A stretch of 64,000 bases of DNA, from contig JABDBM010000001.1 in assembly GCA_013288685.1 (NCBI GenBank), positions 89,513 to 153,512 of the forward strand, read 5' to 3'. This document shows, in pieces, positions 37,325 through 45,603 of this stretch; positions within the stretch are counted from its first letter, which is position 1; every line of letters begins with the position of its first letter. The translations under genes were made by a program, and so were the position numbers. Origin of the DNA: Bacteroidota bacterium. GTDB taxonomy: Bacteria > Bacteroidota > Bacteroidia > Sphingobacteriales > Sphingobacteriaceae. Below the pieces are notes generated by a model. That model was given only the letters and a program-made list of their open reading frames with translations. It did no database searches and was not told the origin of the DNA.

Positions 37325-38104
37325 TTATTTTAAGCTTTGTATATAATAAACCACCGGCATTGCCGCAAAACCAAGCGGAATGATTACCGCAAACAACCAT
37401 GTGCCAATTGCCGAAACTATTGGCGTGTACTTACGGTGCACCCATCCCAGCGTACGGAACGCACTTTGAAAGCCATGCAATAAGTGGAATGAAACAGCAA
37501 ACATGGCAATCACGTAAAATATCACGTAGATTAAGTTGCTGAAACTGCTTGCCACCCGTGCATGCAAATCCTTTACCCGTACAATTTCAACATTGTTTTC
37601 TACCGATACGGACTTTTCAAAGCCTGGGGAGGCCTGATAAATGCCAGATTTAGTTTCACCTGTTGCCAAATCGGTTTTGTACTCCTTAAAACCCAGCTTA
37701 TCGCTGAATTTATAGTTGAACCAAAAATCGCCCATGTGGATGACCAAAAACAAAAACAAGATAGACCCCAGCAGGCCCATGTTTTTTGACGACCAGGTTG
37801 CCGTTGACTTGTTTACTTCGGCATACCTAACCGGGCGGGCCTTTCGGTTTTTAATGGTTAAAATTAAAGCATAAAGCGCATGTACCAGTATCGACAGGTA
37901 CAGCAGGTAGGCAATAACTTCAATCGGCGGGAAATGCGTAAGGAAATTGGCGTACACATTAAACCCGAAACCATCATCATTACTGAACAATAAAAGGTTG
38001 CCGCCAAGGTGCACAATTAAAAAAGTACACAGAAACAAGCCCGTTAAAGCCATGATCAGCTTTTTGCCCAACGATGAGTTAAAGGTTTGTTTAAATTCGC
38101 TCAT
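37325..38104 (-). CDS. sdhC: Succinate dehydrogenase cytochrome b subunit
   Basis: 259 aa, five membrane helices, diheme b type. The words FNSSLGKKLIMALTGLFL, CTFLIVHLGGNLLLF and VSFHLLHGFQSAFRTLGW contain the candidate heme His residues. It anchors SdhAB in the inner membrane and reacts with menaquinone. It is first in the operon, preceded by a good promoter candidate. Confidence 0.95.
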   Translation of the reverse strand: MSEFKQTFNSSLGKKLIMALTGLFLCTFLIVHLGGNLLLFSNDDGFGFNVYANFLTHFPPIEVIAYLLYLSILVHALYALILTIKNRKARPVRYAEVNKSTATWSSKNMGLLGSILFLFLVIHMGDFWFNYKFSDKLGFKEYKTDLATGETKSGIYQASPGFEKSVSVENNVEIVRVKDLHARVASSFSNLIYVIFYVIAMFAVSFHLLHGFQSAFRTLGWVHRKYTPIVSAIGTWLFAVIIPLGFAAMPVVYYIQSLK

Positions 38105-38125
38105 TAGAAATCAGATTTATTGGGG

Positions 38126-38158
38126 CAAAAGTATTTAATATATGCCAAAAGATACAAA
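38126..38158 (-). promoter_or_regulatory. Candidate promoter of sdhCAB
   Basis: On the minus strand a perfect TAnnTTTG -7 element (TACTTTTG, 38126-38133) and a TTTG -33 element (38155-38158) lie 21 nt apart. The 5' leader to the sdhC ATG would be about 15-20 nt. Confidence 0.55.
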
Positions 38159-38286
38159 TGGATTTAGCTTATTGAATAGCATTTAGCTATTTAGAAACAA
38201 TCTAAAAAGGTGGTGCGCCCGGGGGCGCATTTTTTAATGATTAATTTGCTTTATTTGTATCCAGTTAAATCAAGATTAAACCCGCA

Positions 38287-39201
38287 ATGCGCCAAATTAA
38301 ACCACCTAAGCCCGGAAAGTACATTGACCTTTTAGTTGACTTTGCGTTCAAGAAGATATTTGGCAGTGACCCCAATAAAGATTTACTGATAGCGTTTTTA
38401 AATGCCATTTTTATAGGGCGAAAAGTGATAGTTGATTTGATTTATAATAAAAATGAGCATCCCGGCGAATCGGGGTATGAAGGCGGCGTTATATTCGATT
38501 TACTTTGCACTGGTGATAATGGTGAAAGGTTTTTGATAGAAGTTCAACGTGGCACACAAGGGCGGTTTAAGGAAAGGGCCTTGTTTTATGCCGCGAGGTT
38601 AATAAGCGATCAGGCTCCAAAAGGTGACCGTGCCGGGTGGGCCTATGATATCGACGAGGTTTACCTCATTGCGTTGTTAGAGGATTTTATACTGGAGGGT
38701 AGTAAGGCTGATGAATATATGCACGATATTTGCCTTTGCAACAGGAAAACCGGTGAAATATTTTACGATAAATTAGGGTTTACATACATCGAATTACGTA
38801 ATTTTGTTAAGATTGAAGAAGAACTGGAAAGCGATTTGGATAAATGGCTTTACGTGCTGAAAAACATGAGCCGTTTTGAAAAGATACCCGTTTATCTGCG
38901 AAAGCCAATATTTGAAAAACTATTTAACATTGCCGAATACAGCAATTTAACCAAGGAGGAAAAAAAGATGTACGATAGTAATTTAAAATACAAATGGGAC
39001 AATGAGAACGTGCGGGCGTATGAGAAAGAATTGGCTGCTAAAGAAAAGGAAATAGCAGTGAAGGAAGCAGTTGAGCAACAACACGCGAAAGAAGTTGAGA
39101 ACATGAGAAATGTTGCCAGGGAGCTAAAAAAAGAGGGGCTAGGCGCTGAATTCATCGCGAAAACCACAAAGCTTCCTATTGAGGAAATAGAAAAGCTATA
39201 A
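38287..39201 (+). CDS. Rpn family nuclease (PD-(D/E)XK), putative abortive-type defence protein
   Basis: 304 aa. Residues 1-205 are the PD-(D/E)XK_2 nuclease: DFAFKKIFGS, GEDGG-like GGVIFDLLC for the catalytic Asp, and LIEVQRG for the ExQ pair. From about 210 on the protein is charged and coiled-coil (AYEKELAAKEKEIAVKEAV), ending EFIAKTTKLPIEEIEKL. Rpn proteins were first seen as recombination-promoting nucleases and are now reported as phage-defence nucleases restrained by a short product made from an internal start. Here an in-frame ATG at 38968 (Met228) follows AAGGAGG at 38953-38959 by 8 nt, a good candidate for such a start. A truncated second copy of the C-terminal part follows. Confidence 0.9.
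   Translation: MRQIKPPKPGKYIDLLVDFAFKKIFGSDPNKDLLIAFLNAIFIGRKVIVDLIYNKNEHPGESGYEGGVIFDLLCTGDNGERFLIEVQRGTQGRFKERALFYAARLISDQAPKGDRAGWAYDIDEVYLIALLEDFILEGSKADEYMHDICLCNRKTGEIFYDKLGFTYIELRNFVKIEEELESDLDKWLYVLKNMSRFEKIPVYLRKPIFEKLFNIAEYSNLTKEEKKMYDSNLKYKWDNENVRAYEKELAAKEKEIAVKEAVEQQHAKEVENMRNVARELKKEGLGAEFIAKTTKLPIEEIEKL
38953..38970 (+). promoter_or_regulatory. Candidate internal ribosome binding site and start within the Rpn gene
   Basis: AAGGAGG (38953-38959), 8 nt, then ATG (38968-38970) in frame with the nuclease; the product would be 77 aa. The caution is that the purine run also encodes Lys-Glu-Glu-Lys-Lys, and Bacteroidota ribosomes rely little on Shine-Dalgarno pairing. Confidence 0.4.
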
Positions 39202-39203
39202 TT

Positions 39204-39511
39204 TCAATTCAAAAATCCTTAACAGTTGCAGAATACACTAATTTAACCATGGAGGAAAGCAAAATGTACGATAGCAATATGAAATACAAGTGGGACAATG
39301 CGAATGTGAAGGCGTATGAAAGGGTGATAGCTATTAAGGAGAAGGAGGAAGCAGTTAAGGCAGCAGTAAAAAACGTGCAGGAACAAGTGAACATCCGATG
39401 GATAGAAAAAATGAAGAACATGGCAATCGAATTGAAGAAAGAGAAAAAATACCTGCTGCTAAAATTTCAAAATACACCGAACTTTCGATCGAAGAAATAG
39501 AAAAGCTATAA
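39204..39511 (+). pseudogene. Detached, frameshifted copy of the Rpn C-terminal region
   Basis: Reading from 39204 gives SLTVAEYTNLTMEESKMYDS, which mirrors the intact gene's NIAEYSNLTKEEKKMYDS. The similarity continues through KYKWDNANVKAYE. Near the A6 run at 39444-39449 the frame shifts; in the new frame the sequence ends IPAAKISKYTELSIEEIEKL and a stop at 39509-39511, matching the intact ending. The nuclease half is missing. Without the shift the open frame from ATG 39249 is 83 aa ending at 39500; GGAGG (39251-39255) also precedes ATG 39264 by 8 nt. It may be decay of a tandem duplicate or a small antitoxin-like gene. Confidence 0.75.
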
Positions 39512-39535
39512 TTATACTTCAGGTCCTTATCATCA

Positions 39536-40675
39536 ATGAAATACCTTTCAATTCCACTATTCGCCATCCTGCTAAGCGGCTGCATTAAAAAAGCCGATAT
39601 TGAATTTACCGGCGAAGCGCCCGGCGTTAAAAGCGGCGTTTTTATCGTCAAAACCGTTAGCGACAGCACGGTTTACGGCGAGAATATTAAAGACGGTAAA
39701 TTTGCCGTTTCGAAAAGGCCGCTCAAATATCCCGGTTACTACACTATAAACGTTACGGACGATGCTAATAACGATAATCACTCTCCTTTTGAGGTTTATT
39801 TGGAAGGCGGAAAGTATAAAATCGAGACTGAGGAGGGTAAATTGTATAAATATCCTAAAATAACCTCGAGCTCAAAAATACAGGAACAGCTTTCGGCCTT
39901 TTATACCATAGTTGATAAAGTAAGTTCGGGGACCGCGCAGGTGGTAAAACAAATAAACCAGGAAATAAAAGATAAGGAAAAAAGCTCGTCGCCACAGGAA
40001 TATACGCGGATGCTGAATAAACTTACCGATGCGCAAAATAACATGCTTACCAATAACGTGGTAGCATTTAAGCAGTTTATTGCGGCCTATCCAAACAGTG
40101 AAATCAGCGCGCATTTAATGGGCAAACTCAACTATGATGATGACCCTGCTACGTATTATGCCATTTATAAAACACTTACACCGGCAGCCCGGAACTCGGA
40201 CGAAGGTAAAGAACTTGGCGAGCGGCTGGGTCATTTGGTTAAGCTGGTGGTTGGTGCAAAAGCTCCGGCCATTGTTGGCAACACGCCGGATGGAAAGCCG
40301 TTTGACCAAAAAAGTATTAACAGTAAGGTAATTGTAGTCGATTTTTGGAAGGTAGGTAATGATTTTAGCAAACAAAATCATCTGCAATTTGCAGATATTT
40401 TGAACAGGATTAAGGATCCGAAAAAGCTGGCTATAGTGAGCGTTTCGCTTGGTTCCAGGAAAGATTGGTGGACCTATGCCATAACCCAGGATAATTTGAC
40501 CTGGACACAAGTTACCGATTTAAAGGGTGATGATTCGCCAAACGCCGCTAATTGGAATATTACCCAAATCCCCACTTATTATCTTTTAGATAGTAACTGG
40601 AATATTGTTGAACGCAATATTGACATAGGCCGGATTGAGTTTGAAGTGAATGATTATTTGAAAAAACACAGGTAA
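39536..40675 (+). CDS. Thioredoxin-fold lipoprotein lacking catalytic cysteines
   Basis: 379 aa. Lipobox LLSGC at residues 12-16. Residues 20-110 look like the DUF4369 domain (GVFIVKTVSDSTVYGENIKD), followed by a helical part (about 115-240) and a TlpA/AhpC-type domain (VGAKAPAIVGNTPDGKPF, then VIVVDFWKVGNDFSKQNH). In this family the last word normally reads FWASWCGPC; here both cysteines are gone, and cis-Pro is kept in ITQIPTYYLLD. Disulfide chemistry is therefore unlikely and a structural or binding role more likely. Confidence 0.82.
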   Translation: MKYLSIPLFAILLSGCIKKADIEFTGEAPGVKSGVFIVKTVSDSTVYGENIKDGKFAVSKRPLKYPGYYTINVTDDANNDNHSPFEVYLEGGKYKIETEEGKLYKYPKITSSSKIQEQLSAFYTIVDKVSSGTAQVVKQINQEIKDKEKSSSPQEYTRMLNKLTDAQNNMLTNNVVAFKQFIAAYPNSEISAHLMGKLNYDDDPATYYAIYKTLTPAARNSDEGKELGERLGHLVKLVVGAKAPAIVGNTPDGKPFDQKSINSKVIVVDFWKVGNDFSKQNHLQFADILNRIKDPKKLAIVSVSLGSRKDWWTYAITQDNLTWTQVTDLKGDDSPNAANWNITQIPTYYLLDSNWNIVERNIDIGRIEFEVNDYLKKHR

Positions 40676-40677
40676 AG

Positions 40678-40763
40678 GAGAAGCAAGACGGTAAGAGGCA
40701 AGATGCAAGAGAAGAAGAGCCATTAAATTCTTGGGTCTTGATTCTTGTCGTCTTTACTCTTTC
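40678..40763. repeat. Inverted repeat of GGCAAGATGCAAGAG words
   Basis: Left part GGTAAGAGGCAAGATGCAAG, right part TTCTTGGGTCTTGATTCTTG. Same vocabulary as 37249-37321. It lies between the convergent lipoprotein and pdeM genes. Confidence 0.6.
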
Positions 40764-40766
40764 CCC

Positions 40767-41459
40767 CTAATCTATAGCAATCACCTTATCTTTTGTTACC
40801 GCGAAAATTTTATCGGTTTTATTACTGCGGATAGCCACTTTACCTGTGAACTTTCCGAAGGACGGTAATACGGCCTGGTTGGCACCAAATGCAAAACACG
40901 GTAGTGTAACATGCGCCCGCCCCCGGCCTGTCAAACTAACGCCCGGGTGGATGTGCCCGCAAAATACGTAGCCCTTTGCCGGTTGCAAAGCATCATCTGT
41001 TTGAGGGTGATGAAGCATTAAAAAAGGTCCCATCAGCAATTCATCTTGCAAAATAATATTAAGCTGATGGTAATACGAGTCATCAATAATATCATGATTG
41101 CCTCTAACGAGGATAATTTCGAGCCTGGGAAACTGGCTTCGCCACAAAATAAACCAATCCCAGTCGTTATTCATATCGCTGTGAAACAAATCGCCAAGGA
41201 AGATTAGTTTTTCGGGTTTATGCTCGTGAATCAAATCTGACAGTACTGCCAGGTCACTTTGTTCCATATTTAACGGCACTGCTATGCCTGCTTTGCGGAA
41301 GTGGCCAACTTTACCTAAATGTACATCGGCCGCAATCAGCGCTTTTTCCTGCTGCCAGTAGACAGCTTTTTGTGGCAGTAATAGTAAATCCTGATTTAAT
41401 AGATTAAAAGAGAGGGCAGTAGCGGTAGTCATCGCGCAAAAATAACAATCGATATTCAT
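40767..41459 (-). CDS. pdeM: Ligase-associated DNA damage response endonuclease PdeM
   Basis: 230 aa. Calcineurin-type phosphoesterase: AADVHLGKVGHFRKAG, FLGDLFHSD, VRGNHD and CGHIHPG bind two metals. PdeM usually neighbours ligase LigD-like enzymes, an exonuclease and an Lhr helicase; none is here. The ATG at 41459 gives MNIDCYFCA first; the internal Met10 at 41432 gives a more typical N-terminus and may be the true start. Confidence 0.9.
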   Translation of the reverse strand: MNIDCYFCAMTTATALSFNLLNQDLLLLPQKAVYWQQEKALIAADVHLGKVGHFRKAGIAVPLNMEQSDLAVLSDLIHEHKPEKLIFLGDLFHSDMNNDWDWFILWRSQFPRLEIILVRGNHDIIDDSYYHQLNIILQDELLMGPFLMLHHPQTDDALQPAKGYVFCGHIHPGVSLTGRGRAHVTLPCFAFGANQAVLPSFGKFTGKVAIRSNKTDKIFAVTKDKVIAID

Positions 41460-41541
41460 TTGTAATTATTAATGCAGTTTTTGGCAGATAATATTTACTT
41501 TCAGGGGCTGCAAAACGGGTTACTGGATTTTATCATAATAC

Positions 41542-42651
41542 ATGAAACAACATTTACAAAAAATTGACTTTTTAAGAGGCATTGCAATATTGATGGTGTT
41601 TGTATTTCATAGTGAGAGTGCCTTATATCCTGATTTTTTGGTATTAACTTATAAGCAGAATGGAATTATAAATGCACCAGGCGTCAAAAGTTTGATTTTG
41701 AACTTGTCGCCCCCCGCGTTTGGGTGGACTGGTGTCACTTTGTTTTTTATTATTAGCGGCTTTTTAATTCATTTAGGCTATTTAAGAAATCAGGATAGCT
41801 TTAGCATCCGCACTTTTTATAGCAAACGGTTTTGGAGAATATTCCCTGCATACTGGTTGGCATTGTTTTTCTTTTGTTTTTGCACCGGTGGATTTTGGTT
41901 GTATTTTTTTTATCGCACAGGGTTTGAGAATTTTGTACTTCACGTATTTGCTTTGCATAACTTACTGCCTGCCACGTTTTACACAATTAATCCTTCTTAT
42001 TGGAGCATAGCCGTCGAAGTCCAGCTGTATTTAATTTATCCTGTTTTATTATATGTGCGAAAAAGAATAGGTATCGGCAAAACTTTTATATTGATTCTTT
42101 TGCTTTCGTTGACTACCTTAATGTTAGAAATTATCTTCGATAATAAAAATGTATTTGGCTATCGGTATTCGGTTATTGAATTTTGGTTCGAATGGGCAGC
42201 AGGCGCTTATATGGCTGAAGCGTATTTTAATGATAAGCGTATATTAAAAAATGCAGGCCTTTTGATTAGTTTGCTGTTGCTGTTGTTGCTGATACCCGGT
42301 AAATATTTTGTGTATACAAATTACTTTTTAATATATATAGCCACCCTGTCGTGGGTTATATTTATTGATTGGCTACTGGGCAATAAAAAAATTAAAATGG
42401 AAAGCCGTTTTTCGAAATTAATTATCAATATTGGCTTATGCAGTTACAGCATCTATTTAATACATCAGCCGTTTTTATTTGATATGGTTAATTTTTTCAA
42501 TATCATTTCCAACAAACATTTAACCCGGATACTGAATATTGTTCCGGCTTTTGCCGTCATTTTTTTAATATCATGGTCTTTATATCAATACGTCGAGCTT
42601 CCTTCTGTAGCATTTGGAAATAAACTCAGAAAACGAAAGGAAAATCAGTGA
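41542..42651 (+). CDS. Acyltransferase family 3 (OafA/YrhL-like) membrane protein, copy 1
   Basis: 369 aa, about ten membrane helices. N-terminal KIDFLRGIAILMVFVFHSES contains the catalytic His region; FFIISGFLIHLGY and YSKRFWRIFPAYWL follow, then YWSIAVEVQLYL. The family O-acylates surface polysaccharides or lipids. The next gene is a close paralogue in the same operon, starting at a GTG that overlaps this stop codon. Confidence 0.9.
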   Translation: MKQHLQKIDFLRGIAILMVFVFHSESALYPDFLVLTYKQNGIINAPGVKSLILNLSPPAFGWTGVTLFFIISGFLIHLGYLRNQDSFSIRTFYSKRFWRIFPAYWLALFFFCFCTGGFWLYFFYRTGFENFVLHVFALHNLLPATFYTINPSYWSIAVEVQLYLIYPVLLYVRKRIGIGKTFILILLLSLTTLMLEIIFDNKNVFGYRYSVIEFWFEWAAGAYMAEAYFNDKRILKNAGLLISLLLLLLLIPGKYFVYTNYFLIYIATLSWVIFIDWLLGNKKIKMESRFSKLIINIGLCSYSIYLIHQPFLFDMVNFFNIISNKHLTRILNIVPAFAVIFLISWSLYQYVELPSVAFGNKLRKRKENQ

Positions 42652-43751
42652 AACAACACTTACTAAAGATCGACTTTTTACGGGGAATTGCTATACTGCT
42701 GGTATTCGTGTACCATTGCCAGGAAGTAATGTTTCCGGGCTACCTGGGTAGTTATAATGCCAATGGTATCATCAATACGTCCGGTACAAAAAGCATTGTC
42801 CTTAATTTTTCGCCAACCGCATTCGGATGGGCGGGCGTGGTACTGTTTTTTGTAATAAGCGGTTTTTTAATTCATTTGGGATATTTAAAAAATCAGGAAA
42901 ATTTTGATGTCCGTATGTTTTACAGCAAACGGTTTTGGCGCATCTTTCCGCCGTATTGGCTAAGCTTAGTTTTTATTGGTTTTTCAACCGGCAGCCTGTG
43001 GTATTATCTTTTTTCGAAGCAGGGATTTACCGACTTTTTCTTACACCTTGTCACGCTGCATAACTTTACCGACCGTACTTTCTTTTCTATCAATAAATCA
43101 TACTGGAGCCTGGCAGTGGAAGTTCAGCTGTATTTAATTTATCCATTTTTGTTGTTGATGAGGCGAAAAATAGGCATGAGGGCCTCCTTTGCCGCCACGC
43201 TCATTCTCTCCATCCTTTTGATACTGCTGGGGCTGTTTTTTAATAATTTCGGCACCGTGTTTACTTACGCCAAATCAGTTTTTGAACTTTGGTTTATATG
43301 GGCGGCCGGTGCGTATTTTGCTGAATTATATTTCAACGGAAAAACCATCCTGAAAAGAGGCGGCCTGCCCGCTTTTTTAGTTTGTGTATTACTGCTCACT
43401 ATTTCTAAATATTACATTTACTTTGATTATTTTGAATATCACATAGCTACCCTGGCTTTCATCCTGTTTATCGACTGGTTTTTACAGGCGGATAACGTAA
43501 CCATGAACAGTCATTTCTCAAAAAGTATGATTGCAGTGGGATTGTGCAGTTACAGTATTTATTTAATACATCAGCCTTATTTAAATAACCTGCTCCATTT
43601 TTTCGATATCATTTCACAAAAACATGCAGTAAGACTGCTCAATGTTATTCCGGCGTTCATAGTTGTTTTCTTAATTTCCTGGGCATTGTATCAGTTTGTT
43701 GAACTGCCATCGGTAGCGTTGGGGAAGAAGTTGCGGGATCGTTTGAAATAA
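42648..43751 (+). CDS. Acyltransferase family 3 (OafA/YrhL-like) membrane protein, copy 2
   Basis: 367 aa, colinear with copy 1 over its whole length (for example KIDFLRGIAILLVFVYHCQE, FVISGFLIHLGYLKN, YSKRFWRIFPPYWL). It starts at GTG 42648, overlapping the TGA of copy 1 (GTGA), so the two are translated together. It ends just before a terminator shared with degP. The pair arose by tandem duplication; each may modify a different position or acceptor. Confidence 0.9.
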   Translation: MKQHLLKIDFLRGIAILLVFVYHCQEVMFPGYLGSYNANGIINTSGTKSIVLNFSPTAFGWAGVVLFFVISGFLIHLGYLKNQENFDVRMFYSKRFWRIFPPYWLSLVFIGFSTGSLWYYLFSKQGFTDFFLHLVTLHNFTDRTFFSINKSYWSLAVEVQLYLIYPFLLLMRRKIGMRASFAATLILSILLILLGLFFNNFGTVFTYAKSVFELWFIWAAGAYFAELYFNGKTILKRGGLPAFLVCVLLLTISKYYIYFDYFEYHIATLAFILFIDWFLQADNVTMNSHFSKSMIAVGLCSYSIYLIHQPYLNNLLHFFDIISQKHAVRLLNVIPAFIVVFLISWALYQFVELPSVALGKKLRDRLK

Positions 43752-43757
43752 TTGCAT

Positions 43758-43788
43758 AAAAAAGCCCGGTTTCACAACCAGGCTTTTT
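43758..43788. terminator. Bidirectional terminator (acyltransferase / degP)
   Basis: AAAAAGCCCGGTT-TCAC-AACCAGGCTTTTT: a 13-bp stem with one C-A mismatch that becomes a G-U pair in the minus-strand transcript. T-runs lie on both sides. Confidence 0.8.
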
Positions 43789-43811
43789 GTGCAAAAATGA
43801 ATGATTCTATT

Positions 43812-45365
43812 TTATTGTACTTCGAACGGTAATACCAGCTTCGATCCATCAGGGTAGTAACCCGAGAATACAATGGTACTGGTACGAAGATTTGACAGGA
43901 TTTTATCAATATCCTCAACCGAAGTAACAGGCTGCCTGTTCACCGATGTAATTACCGATCCTACAGGTATTTCGGCGTTATCAAATACACCACCGTCACG
44001 AACCTGGGTTACCAAAACACCCGAACGTACATTGAATTTCTGTTTTTCGGCAGGCGACAGCGCTTTAAAGCTGGCGCCTAATTTATTGTATAACTCCTCT
44101 GCCGATTTTGATACTGCAACCTTTGGCATTGGCATATCGGCTTTCAGTGTCACGGTAAAGCTTTTCTCTTCGTTGCCGCGCAGTACGGTTAGGTGTATCT
44201 TGTCACCAGGGCCCAAACGGCCAACACGTTCCTGTAAATCCGATGATTCATAAACCGGGTTGCCTTCAACTTTGCTGATGATATCGCCTTGTTGTACACC
44301 CGCCTGTGCAGCACCGCCACCTGGAACTACCTGATCTACATACAAACCAACGGTTTTGTCGGTTTTTAGGCGTTCGGCATTATCCTGGTTAAGCTCGGTA
44401 AATGTAACACCTACAAATCCGCGTTTTACAGCGCCAAACTTTTGAATATCATCCAGCACCTTTTTAGCAAGGTTAATAGGGATGGCAAAACCATAACCTT
44501 CGTACGAACCGGTATGCGATGCAATGGCCGAGTTAATGCCAATCAATTCGCCGTTGGTGTTTACCAACGCGCCACCGCTGTTACCCGGGTTAATAGCCGC
44601 ATCAGTTTGTATAAACGATTCAATGGCTTTATTTAACCGTGGCTGATCGCCCCTGTTTTGAGTGCGGCCGAAGGGGTTTTGATTTGCGTCCTGATTATCC
44701 TCAGAGCCAATTATACCAATATTACGGCCTTTCGCGCTAATAATACCGGCAGTAACGGTTGAAGTTAACTTAAACGGATTACCTACAGCCAATACCCATT
44801 CGCCAACCCGGGTGTTATCCGAATTTCCTAATTTTACGATTGGCAAATTGCTGCCTTCAATTTTAATGAGGGCAAGGTCGGTGCTGGGGTCAGTACCGAT
44901 AACTTTAGCTTTAAAATCGCGGTGATCGTTGGTCACTACTTCAATTTTTTCGGCTTTATCAACCACGTGGTTATTGGTAACGATATAGCCGTCGGGCGAA
45001 ATAATTACCCCCGAACCTGAAGCCATTTGCGGCTGCATTTGCTGCGGGCGCATCTGCTGACCAAACATATCGCCAAACATTTGCTGTAACTGGCTTTGCT
45101 GATCGTTACCGGCTTTATTTGAATAGGTAGTGCGGATATAAACCACGGCAGGAGTTACTACAGCAGCCGCCTCAGTAAAATCAACCTGTCCGGCCGACGA
45201 TAAATTACCCGTGGGCGGTGTTAAATGATTGCTTGTAAAATAAACTTTTTGCTTGTCCTCAAAACTCATGTTAGCGGTATACCTGTTCTCCACAAGCTTG
45301 TATGCCCCTAACGCCATAGCACCGCCAATAAATGCGGTTAATAATGTTAAACCAAACTTTTTCAT
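43812..45365 (-). CDS. degP: Periplasmic serine protease, DegP/HtrA (Do) family
   Basis: 517 aa. N-terminal signal anchor (about 5-25), then a trypsin-like protease with His133 (NNHVVDK), Asp163 (STDLALIKI) and Ser263 (NPGNSGGAL), and two PDZ domains (about 310-400 and 420-515). The LA loop is rich in Gln and Met (QQMRPQQMQPQMA), an unusual composition but in the usual place. Degrades or refolds damaged envelope proteins. Convergent with the acyltransferase pair. Confidence 0.95.
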   Translation of the reverse strand: MKKFGLTLLTAFIGGAMALGAYKLVENRYTANMSFEDKQKVYFTSNHLTPPTGNLSSAGQVDFTEAAAVVTPAVVYIRTTYSNKAGNDQQSQLQQMFGDMFGQQMRPQQMQPQMASGSGVIISPDGYIVTNNHVVDKAEKIEVVTNDHRDFKAKVIGTDPSTDLALIKIEGSNLPIVKLGNSDNTRVGEWVLAVGNPFKLTSTVTAGIISAKGRNIGIIGSEDNQDANQNPFGRTQNRGDQPRLNKAIESFIQTDAAINPGNSGGALVNTNGELIGINSAIASHTGSYEGYGFAIPINLAKKVLDDIQKFGAVKRGFVGVTFTELNQDNAERLKTDKTVGLYVDQVVPGGGAAQAGVQQGDIISKVEGNPVYESSDLQERVGRLGPGDKIHLTVLRGNEEKSFTVTLKADMPMPKVAVSKSAEELYNKLGASFKALSPAEKQKFNVRSGVLVTQVRDGGVFDNAEIPVGSVITSVNRQPVTSVEDIDKILSNLRTSTIVFSGYYPDGSKLVLPFEVQ

Positions 45366-45603
45366 CTTTCTAATTTGTTTTTCGTATTATAATTTTCAAA
45401 AACGCACCCGGAAAAGCGTCACCTTATACCGGATTATATTAAATTTTTATTTTTTACAGTAAACCGGGAATATTCTTCTCTTTTCTTTATAGGTTTACTT
45501 TTTATTTAACAAAATTAATACCATATAGACGTTATAATCAATATTAAGTTATTGAGTTTTTTGTTAAAATTTGTTAAATATAACACAACGGGAGATTTTA
45601 ATT

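Noticed and set aside
38287..39201. Insertion-sequence transposase
   Set aside because: Rpn proteins are sometimes labelled transposase, but no terminal inverted repeats or target duplication surround the gene; the nuclease family assignment is better.
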